Source: Rufibacter glacialis (GTDB lineage Bacteria > Bacteroidota > Bacteroidia > Cytophagales > Hymenobacteraceae). Taken from it: a DNA stretch of 64,000 nucleotides. The notes under the pieces were generated by a model. It ran no database searches. It had not been told where the DNA came from and worked only from the letters and a program-made list of their open reading frames with translations. Of the stretch, positions 58,790 through 64,000 are shown piece after piece. The translations under genes and the position numbers were made by a program. The stretch is from assembly GCF_008271745.1 (NCBI RefSeq), contig NZ_VKKZ01000010.1:463677-527676 (forward strand), read 5' to 3'. The first letter of the stretch is position 1. The number at the start of each line of letters is the position of its first letter.

Positions 58790-58813
58790 GGGTTCGGGTC
58801 TCCCCCAGCGCAC
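58790..58813 (+). other. attR: distal attachment site
   Basis: GGGTTCGGGTCTCCCCCAGC plus GCAC; the last 15 nt are identical to the tRNA-Leu 3' end. After it comes the presumed original tRNA terminator, so this is the chromosome junction. Confidence 0.85.
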
Positions 58814-58817
58814 TTTT

Positions 58818-58850
58818 AAAAAGTCAGCTTCTTTGGAAGCTGACTTTTTG
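58818..58850 (+). terminator. Original tRNA-Leu terminator, now beyond attR
   Basis: AAAAAGTCAGCTTC, loop TTTG, GAAGCTGACTTTTT. Lies 5 nt after attR, as it would have lain after the tRNA before insertion. The 58851-59211 stretch after it holds no gene that I can support. Confidence 0.8.
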
Positions 58851-59211
58851 TTTTACGCCCCTTTCAAAGAAAAAGAGCAGAAAACGCGCATAAGCACACC
58901 ACCGGCGCCGGCTCATACGTGCCAGTGAAGGCCATTCACCCTGAGTAACCGGTGCCACCGCTTGTGCTCCGGTGACCGTATGGCGTGAAGTGCCATCTTC
59001 CGGTCCAAGTTTCTGGCTTACCTCAGGTCTTTATCACCCCTCCCTTTGTTGTCGCACGCCCTTGCCGCCGCAAGTCAATTAGGGCAGTTTATCAGAAAGT
59101 AGCGCTGAAACTACCTGCCTAGATTTTAAGCTCCTCCCAAAGGAAGCTGAAGTGGCGTGTATCTTGCGGGGGGCACTCTTGCGTACAAACCCAAAACAAC
59201 AAGCGTTGCCT

Positions 59212-59928
59212 ATGGAGGACAGGGTGGAACAGTCTGGTAAAAAAACAGGTGCTTTTCTAGCGGTGGTCTCGCTGCAGATGGTGGTGGCGTGGCTGGTGTT
59301 CATAGGGTCGGCGCTCCTGTTTTTCTGGATGGCCACGGTGGTGTTCGTGGAGCAGGAAAAGAAGCTGGACCAGGCGGCCTTCGCCTTTGCCGCCGACCTC
59401 ACCGACCCAGAGACCACCGACGCCATGTATTTCATCACGTTTTTCGGGTCAAAGAATTTCCTCATCTTCGGGTCCTTGGGGCTGGCACTTTTTTTCCTGG
59501 TTTTTGAGAAATGGCGCTTTTACTCGCTCAAGATCATTGCCATCTCGGCCACCACCACGCTTTTCAACCAAACCATGAAGTTCCTCTTTGGGCGTCCCCG
59601 CCCAGAGACGGCCTTTCTGGAGCAGGGCGGCAATAGTTTCCCCAGCGGGCATGCCATGATTGGTGGGGCGTTCTGGGGGTTGCTGGTGTACCTGGTCTGG
59701 ACCAACGTGCGCCCGCGGTGGCTCAGGTGGGTCTTGTGCGCGCTGCTGGCCCTCTGGATCTTCCTCATCGGCTTTAGCCGAGTGTATTTGAACGTGCACT
59801 ATGCCTCAGATGTGCTGGCCGGCTGGGCCGCGGGCATTTTCTGGCTTATTCTGGCCATCTACCTGCTAAACAGACTGCAGCGCCGGTTGGGCCGAAAGGT
59901 GGAGAAACAGGTAGAGCAGGAAGTCTGA
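59212..59928 (+). CDS. PAP2-family membrane phosphatase (copy 2)
   Basis: 238 residues from ATG at 59212 (GTG at 59152 would add 20 residues that do not fit the family). Paralogue of the 25265 gene: LKFLFGRPRP, FPSGHAM and SRVYLNVHYASDV are all intact, as are six membrane helices. Extra N-terminal region and acidic first periplasmic loop differ. Lipid or polyprenyl phosphate phosphatase on the periplasmic side of the inner membrane. Confidence 0.88.
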   Translation: MEDRVEQSGKKTGAFLAVVSLQMVVAWLVFIGSALLFFWMATVVFVEQEKKLDQAAFAFAADLTDPETTDAMYFITFFGSKNFLIFGSLGLALFFLVFEKWRFYSLKIIAISATTTLFNQTMKFLFGRPRPETAFLEQGGNSFPSGHAMIGGAFWGLLVYLVWTNVRPRWLRWVLCALLALWIFLIGFSRVYLNVHYASDVLAGWAAGIFWLILAIYLLNRLQRRLGRKVEKQVEQEV

Positions 59929-60078
59929 AAATCCGTCTATTCCCTCAGAAAATATGGCCCTTCCAGCGCGGCGCGCACCAAAGAAGTCTTTCTGGTGGGT
60001 TTTGTAAATAAAAATGGCAATTTTACGTCTGCAACAGACAACACTATTCTACAGATTCATCTGTTTAACGAGCCTTAT

Positions 60079-61269
60079 ATGATTATTACGCCCAGAGTAC
60101 GCGGCTTTATCTGCCTCACTGCCCATCCTGAAGGATGCGAACAGAACGTAGTAAACCAGATCAACTATGTGAAATCTAAAGGAACCGTAGAGGGCCCTAA
60201 AAAGGTGTTGGTGCTTGGCGCTTCCACCGGGTTTGGCTTGGCTTCCAGAATCACCAGCGCCTTTGGCGCCAATGCGGCCACCATTGGGGTTTACTTTGAG
60301 AAACCGTCGGCGGAGGGAAAACCCGGATCACCAGGCTGGTACAACACCGCCGCCTTTGAGAAACACGCCCATGCCGCCGGCCTGTATGCCAAGAGCATCA
60401 ACGGAGACGCCTTCTCTGACGAGATCAAGCAGAAAACGCTGGATTTGATCAAGGCCGACCTGGGGCAGGTGGACCTGGTGATCTATTCCCTGGCATCGCC
60501 GCGCCGGGTGCACCCCAAGACCGGAGTGGTGCATAACTCCGTGCTGAAACCTATTGGCCAGACGTTCTCCAATAAAACTGTTGATTTCCATACCGGCAAC
60601 GTGACCGAGGTGAGCATCACACCTGCCTCTGAAGAGGATATTGACAACACCGTGGCCGTGATGGGTGGTGAAGACTGGGCCATGTGGATTGACGCCCTCA
60701 AAGCTGCTGACCTGTTGGCGCCGGGTGCTACCACGGTTGCCTATTCTTATATTGGACCAGCCCTCACAGAGGCCGTGTACCGCAAAGGAACCATTGGCCG
60801 CGCCAAAGACCACCTGGAGGCTACCGCCTTCAGCATCACCGACACTTTGAAAGACCTGAACGGGAAAGCTTACGTGTCAGTGAACAAAGCCTTGGTAACG
60901 CAGGCCAGCTCCGCTATTCCGGTTATTCCGTTGTACATCTCCCTGTTATACAAGGTGATGAAAGCCAAAGGAATCCATGAAGGCACCATTGAGCAGATCC
61001 AGCGCTTGTTCCAGGAAAGATTGTACACCGGAGGCGAGGTTGCCCTGGATGAGAACGGTAGAATCAGAATTGATGACTTGGAGATGCGCGAAGACGTGCA
61101 GGCTGAGGTAGCCGCCCTATGGGCCCAGGCCACCACTGAAACGCTTCCTGAGATTGGCGACCTGCCCGGCTACAAGACCGACTTCTTCCACCTGTTCGGG
61201 TTTGAGGTAGAAGGGATTGATTATGAGAAGGACGTGAACGAGGTGGTGGAAGTACCGGGTTTGGTATAA
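60079..61269 (+). CDS. fabV: trans-2-enoyl-ACP/CoA reductase FabV
   Basis: NADH-dependent last step of fatty-acid elongation, cytoplasm. 396 residues from ATG at 60079-60081 (MIITPRVRGF, the conserved FabV start; an ATG 84 nt earlier is not used). Cofactor motif VLGASTGFGLASR (about 45-57), catalytic Y-x8-K (Tyr234 to Lys243: YRKGTIGRAK), and the FabV-specific PVIPLYISLLYKVMK segment. FabV is triclosan-insensitive in other bacteria. Stands alone between PAP2 and macro-domain genes. Confidence 0.95.
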   Translation: MIITPRVRGFICLTAHPEGCEQNVVNQINYVKSKGTVEGPKKVLVLGASTGFGLASRITSAFGANAATIGVYFEKPSAEGKPGSPGWYNTAAFEKHAHAAGLYAKSINGDAFSDEIKQKTLDLIKADLGQVDLVIYSLASPRRVHPKTGVVHNSVLKPIGQTFSNKTVDFHTGNVTEVSITPASEEDIDNTVAVMGGEDWAMWIDALKAADLLAPGATTVAYSYIGPALTEAVYRKGTIGRAKDHLEATAFSITDTLKDLNGKAYVSVNKALVTQASSAIPVIPLYISLLYKVMKAKGIHEGTIEQIQRLFQERLYTGGEVALDENGRIRIDDLEMREDVQAEVAALWAQATTETLPEIGDLPGYKTDFFHLFGFEVEGIDYEKDVNEVVEVPGLV

Positions 61270-61310
61270 CCCCACGTTTTCAGAGGCTGGTTTACCCCGT
61301 CTTTTTCCTG

Positions 61311-61374
61311 AAACACCGCTAAAACAAAGGGCAGATTTCCACGTGGAAGTCTGCCCTTTGTTTTAGCGGTGTTT
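61311..61374. terminator. Bidirectional terminator, 64-nt near-perfect palindrome
   Basis: Arms of 32 nt (AAACACCGCTAAAACAAAGG continuing to CCAC) with a single G-U type mismatch and almost no loop; TTTTT after each arm end. Serves the convergent fabV and macro-domain genes. The AAACACCGCTAAAACA arm resembles the dispersed palindrome family. Confidence 0.85.
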
Positions 61375-61399
61375 TTCTGATTTCAGCCCGAAAAGGGGC

Positions 61400-61945
61400 T
61401 CACTCAATGGCGGCCAGTTCCTGCTCATATAACCGCCGGTTCTCCTCGTCAAACACGACAAAGAGCACCTGTTTTGGAAGAGGGTGCTGTTGCAGGAAAT
61501 CCACCACGGTGCGCACCGCCACGGTGGCGGCTTTGTCTTTGGGGTAGCCATACACCCCGGTGCTGATGTTGGGGAAAGCGATGGTTTCCAGATCCTGCTC
61601 CTGGGCGAGCTGCAGGGAGTTTCGGTAGCAATTGGCCAGGATCTCTGGTTCCCGCTTCTGTCCGCCCGTCCATACGGGGCCCACCGTGTGGATGACGTGC
61701 CGTGCCAGAAGGTTGCCCCCCGTGGTAATGACGGCCTCGCCGGGGGAACAGCCGCCCTGGCGGGCCACGATCTTACGGCAGGCTTCCAGAATGGCAGGGC
61801 CGCCCGCCCGGTGAATAGCACCGTCAACGCCGCCGCCGCCCAGCAGGCTGGAGTTGGCCGCGTTGACAATGGCATCTGCCGTTACCTTGGTGATATCGCC
61901 CTGGAGGAGCTTGATTCTTAATGAGAGGGAGCCAGAGTTAGCCAT
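61400..61945 (-). CDS. Macro-domain ADP-ribose hydrolase
   Basis: 181 residues, one MacroD-type macro domain. [19 protein letters not shown] (14-32) holds the ADP-ribose-binding Asp and catalytic Asn, [14 protein letters not shown] (about 36-49) the glycine loop, and STGVYGYP the phosphate loop. Likely hydrolyses O-acetyl-ADP-ribose or removes mono-ADP-ribose from acidic residues. Same strand as the downstream-of-window GAF protein gene 62043 but transcribed separately, with a repeat between. Confidence 0.93.
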   Translation of the reverse strand: MANSGSLSLRIKLLQGDITKVTADAIVNAANSSLLGGGGVDGAIHRAGGPAILEACRKIVARQGGCSPGEAVITTGGNLLARHVIHTVGPVWTGGQKREPEILANCYRNSLQLAQEQDLETIAFPNISTGVYGYPKDKAATVAVRTVVDFLQQHPLPKQVLFVVFDEENRRLYEQELAAIE

Positions 61946-61946
61946 A

Positions 61947-61985
61947 GCGTTTTCAGGTGGTTTTTGAGAAATCAGGCCTAAAAGG
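61947..61985. repeat. Dispersed palindrome, copy 7
   Basis: GCGTTTTCAGGTGGTTTTTG with AAATCAGGCCTAAAAGG, upstream of the macro-domain gene. Same pattern: CGTTTT end, GGCCTG-like inner word, A/T centre. Confidence 0.5.
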
Positions 61986-62042
61986 GGTTGTAAAGTTTAC
62001 TGGGCAGAAAAGCAGACCGGTGGGTTTCGCCTTCCCGGTAAG

Positions 62043-64000
62043 TTAGCATTTGATCTGCACCCGCAGGGCTTTGAGGCCGCTGACACCCTGTAAATCCTCC
62101 ACTTCCAGTTGTTCAATGCCCTCGGTCAAGACGTCTTTGTTTTGCAGGTATTCAATGTATTCCAGGTACTCATTGGCCTCGCGGGCCTGGGAATAGACAA
62201 TGGCGATCTTACCGGGTTGGGTCAGGCGCTCTTCAGTGTCCCGGATGAGGGCCTTATCAATGCGCTTCTTCACAATCTCATACCGGATGTTGTAGGCCCC
62301 GTCCACGTCAAACTTGCGCTCGTCTTGCCGGAACTTGATGGCCAGGGGCTGGCTGTGGATCAAAATGAGTTGGGTCGTTTCCAGGGGTACTTTCAGCTGC
62401 GGTTTAAGGGCATGCGTGCGGCGGGCCACCTCACAGACCACCATCAATTGCCAGAGCCGCAGGTTGCGCAAAAACATGAGGTCAAACGGCTGGTTCCCCA
62501 CCAAAGACTGGCCCACGTAGATGTTGAACTCCACCCCGTCGGTGACAAACCGCTCAAAGTAATGCGGGTACATCTCCTGGGCCGTGAGTTCTTCCTGTTC
62601 CAGGTATTCGGTGATGGTCTCGTTGATGAGGGTGAGGCTTTCCTCAAAGGCCTTGCGGCGTTTGTAAAGAATGCCCAGGTGAGGGTCCATGGCTTCGCGG
62701 TAGGCCTGAATATACGTGACCAGGTCTGGGTGCGTAGCCTCCAGGAACTGGAACATAGGCTCTACCTGCGTACGCAGGGTCTCAAAGATCATGATGCCGT
62801 CCTGCACCAATACCCCTTTCTTCAGCTGCCGCAGGTGCTTGGCTACGGAAAACCGCAGCTCATCCAGAATGGGCAGGGAATGTACTTCCACAGCTTTTTT
62901 CAATACCAGCTCAGCCAGGTGCAGGTGTTCCATGAGGTCACCCAGAATGGCGGTGTTACGCTCGGTGCTGGACCCGCGCACGTCTGCCACGGCATAGAGC
63001 GGGTACACGTCTGAAAACACGATGGGTTCCATCTCTGGGGTAGGGCCGCCGGGCGAAGCGTTCATCTTCTCCAGCAGGTTCAGGGCTGCCTCTCTGAACC
63101 GCCATTCCAGAATGGGGTGAATGGCCGTGAATTTCTCCCGGATCACTGACTGTACCCGCGCCTCAATCTCCTCTGAGTTGCGGTTCACGGCCACGGAGAA
63201 CAACGGCAGAAACTGCTCTACCTTGGCAATGGAGAAGTTGTCCAGGTCACCAGGGTTGGGCGAGCCCAGTTCCAGAATGCCAATGGGTTCATCGCCGTAG
63301 CGAAGCAAGGCCAGCACAATGTTCCGGATGCCCATGCTGAGCATCTCCTCGCGCACGCCCTCTGGCAGCTCATGGCTGGTTTCCACGTTCTTGACCACCA
63401 GCGGCACGCCCTCTACCACCAACTCATCATAGATGGCCTTGAAACCGGCGTAACTGGAGCTGGTGATCTCGCTCTGCAGCAGGAAGCTGTGGTTGATCTT
63501 ATTGCCGAAGTTCACGAAGGCGCTCTTGTTCTTATGGAAAGCCGCCACGCCCAGCTGCAGGTGCGGCCGCTTGAAGAGAATCCTGATCTTTTCCTGCAAC
63601 TGCTCAAACCGGTCAGGCGCCAACATGACATCGCGCTCCAGCAAATCGTTTTTGAGGGATGAAAGTACCTCTTGATCGGTCACGTCTACCAGGTTCATGA
63701 TGTAGAACCCGCTTACCTCAAAATGCTCAGGAGGCAGAAGCTCCATCCAGATGTCCATGTCCCGGATGTCCTCCAGCATGGTCTGGATATCGTCTTCTGA
63801 AAGCTTGGGAAGCTCCTTGATAGGGGTGATGTCCAGGAACATGGTGTTGAGCACCACGTTGTAGTGGCGGTACAGCCCCAGCTGGTAATCCGGTACGGTA
63901 TAGATCAGGAACTCCTCGTGCGGTACCTGCACCTGGTAGAATTTCTCCAGGATCATGAGGTACAACATGCGCACCCGGTTGAACAGCATGCCATGCTCAT
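62043..64000 (-). CDS. GAF-domain protein, C-terminal part
   Basis: At least 652 codons, open past the window edge; the first in-frame ATG at 63987-63989 is probably internal because the frame continues HEHG before it. Contains GAF-like region (about 190-300 in the visible part: FLLQSEITSSSYAGFKAIYD and IGILELGSPNPGDLDNFSI), a Per/phosphodiesterase-free helical middle (VQSVIREKFTAIHPILEWRF) and a C-terminal beta-rich domain (DERKFDVDGAYNIRYEIVKK) ending LKALRVQIKC. Cytoplasmic signalling protein of Bacteroidota; ligand and output unknown. Confidence 0.75.
   Translation of the reverse strand, partial: EHGMLFNRVRMLYLMILEKFYQVQVPHEEFLIYTVPDYQLGLYRHYNVVLNTMFLDITPIKELPKLSEDDIQTMLEDIRDMDIWMELLPPEHFEVSGFYIMNLVDVTDQEVLSSLKNDLLERDVMLAPDRFEQLQEKIRILFKRPHLQLGVAAFHKNKSAFVNFGNKINHSFLLQSEITSSSYAGFKAIYDELVVEGVPLVVKNVETSHELPEGVREEMLSMGIRNIVLALLRYGDEPIGILELGSPNPGDLDNFSIAKVEQFLPLFSVAVNRNSEEIEARVQSVIREKFTAIHPILEWRFREAALNLLEKMNASPGGPTPEMEPIVFSDVYPLYAVADVRGSSTERNTAILGDLMEHLHLAELVLKKAVEVHSLPILDELRFSVAKHLRQLKKGVLVQDGIMIFETLRTQVEPMFQFLEATHPDLVTYIQAYREAMDPHLGILYKRRKAFEESLTLINETITEYLEQEELTAQEMYPHYFERFVTDGVEFNIYVGQSLVGNQPFDLMFLRNLRLWQLMVVCEVARRTHALKPQLKVPLETTQLILIHSQPLAIKFRQDERKFDVDGAYNIRYEIVKKRIDKALIRDTEERLTQPGKIAIVYSQAREANEYLEYIEYLQNKDVLTEGIEQLEVEDLQGVSGLKALRVQIKC

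Larger units (their letters stand above)
34343..58813. mobile_element. tRNA-Leu-integrated defective prophage or phage-satellite-like element, 24.5 kb
   Basis: Bounded by 15-nt identical att cores (34343-34357 and 58799-58813) with the tyrosine integrase next to attR. Contents: repressor/Cro-like switch, primase and RepA-like ATPase, many small HTH and unknown genes, tail chaperone with frameshift, tape-measure protein. No terminase, portal, capsid, major tail, baseplate or lysis gene is recognisable. DNA is clearly more AT-rich than the flanks. Genes run leftward from the switch (early) to about 38.7 kb (tail and after), interrupted by a rightward cassette at 45.4-48.9 kb. Absence of the head module argues for decay or a satellite lifestyle; the two broken small genes favour decay. 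Confidence 0.85.

Noticed and set aside
34343-58813. Intact inducible prophage
   Set aside because: No terminase, portal, capsid, major tail, baseplate or lysis gene is recognisable and 24.5 kb is short for a siphophage; two small genes are broken.
58851-59211. Possible degraded gene between attR and PAP2 gene
   Set aside because: Composition is chromosomal but no frame gives a recognisable protein.

Overview
The window looks like a chromosome segment of a Bacteroidota, order Cytophagales, most likely family Hymenobacteraceae (Rufibacter, Nibribacter, Pontibacter or Hymenobacter type). Reasons: a SusC/SusD pair, an ArgF'-type transcarbamylase in a Bacteroidetes-style arginine cluster, a TAnnTTTG-type promoter in front of a tRNA, almost no Shine-Dalgarno sites, and intergenic spaces full of short palindromes. 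The genus is inference.

Layout. 1-6.1 kb: leftward arginine cluster (GNAT, argG, argC, argD, argF', argB start) with repeat-filled spacers. 6.1-6.87 kb: gene-free repeats. 6.87-10.15 kb: secreted TolB-propeller/amidohydrolase fusion. 10.7-15.4 kb: SusC/SusD pair. 15.6-25.1 kb: mostly leftward housekeeping and envelope genes (ABC exporter, two tandem sodium:solute symporters, small outer-membrane protein, M61 peptidase with PDZ, methyltransferase, PncC/CinA-like amidase). 25.3-34.0 kb: PAP2 phosphatase, then a probable cyclic-nucleotide neighbourhood: HD protein, single-domain cNMP-binding protein, a 12-TM nucleotide-transporter-like protein with a HEAT tail, and a 1039-residue sensor joining a periplasmic propeller and Y_Y_Y domain to a class III adenylate cyclase.

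34.3-58.8 kb: a 24.5-kb integrated element in the 3' end of tRNA-Leu(CAG). attL is the tRNA 3' end (34334-34357), attR is at 58790-58813, and the tyrosine integrase lies next to attR. Inside are a repressor/Cro-like switch, a leftward early operon with a PriCT/BT4734-type primase and a RepA-like ATPase separated by iteron-like repeats, a tail-assembly chaperone with a textbook -1 frameshift site, and a tape-measure protein. No terminase, portal, capsid or major tail gene is recognisable. A rightward cassette (lipoprotein plus displaced tape-measure-like fragment) sits where the head module would be expected. It is a decayed prophage or a phage-satellite-like element.

Next to attL lies the most interesting cargo: a tightly coupled, AT-rich three-gene operon of an unknown, possibly ADP-ribosyltransferase-fold protein, a 108-residue protein and a SecB-like chaperone. 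It has the layout of a toxin-antitoxin-chaperone (TAC) system with an unfamiliar toxin candidate. Beside it are an operon of small HTH proteins, one carrying an in-frame amber codon, and ~135-bp tandem repeats.

58.8-64 kb: back on the chromosome: a second PAP2 phosphatase, FabV enoyl reductase, a macro-domain hydrolase and the C-terminal part of a GAF-domain protein running off the window.
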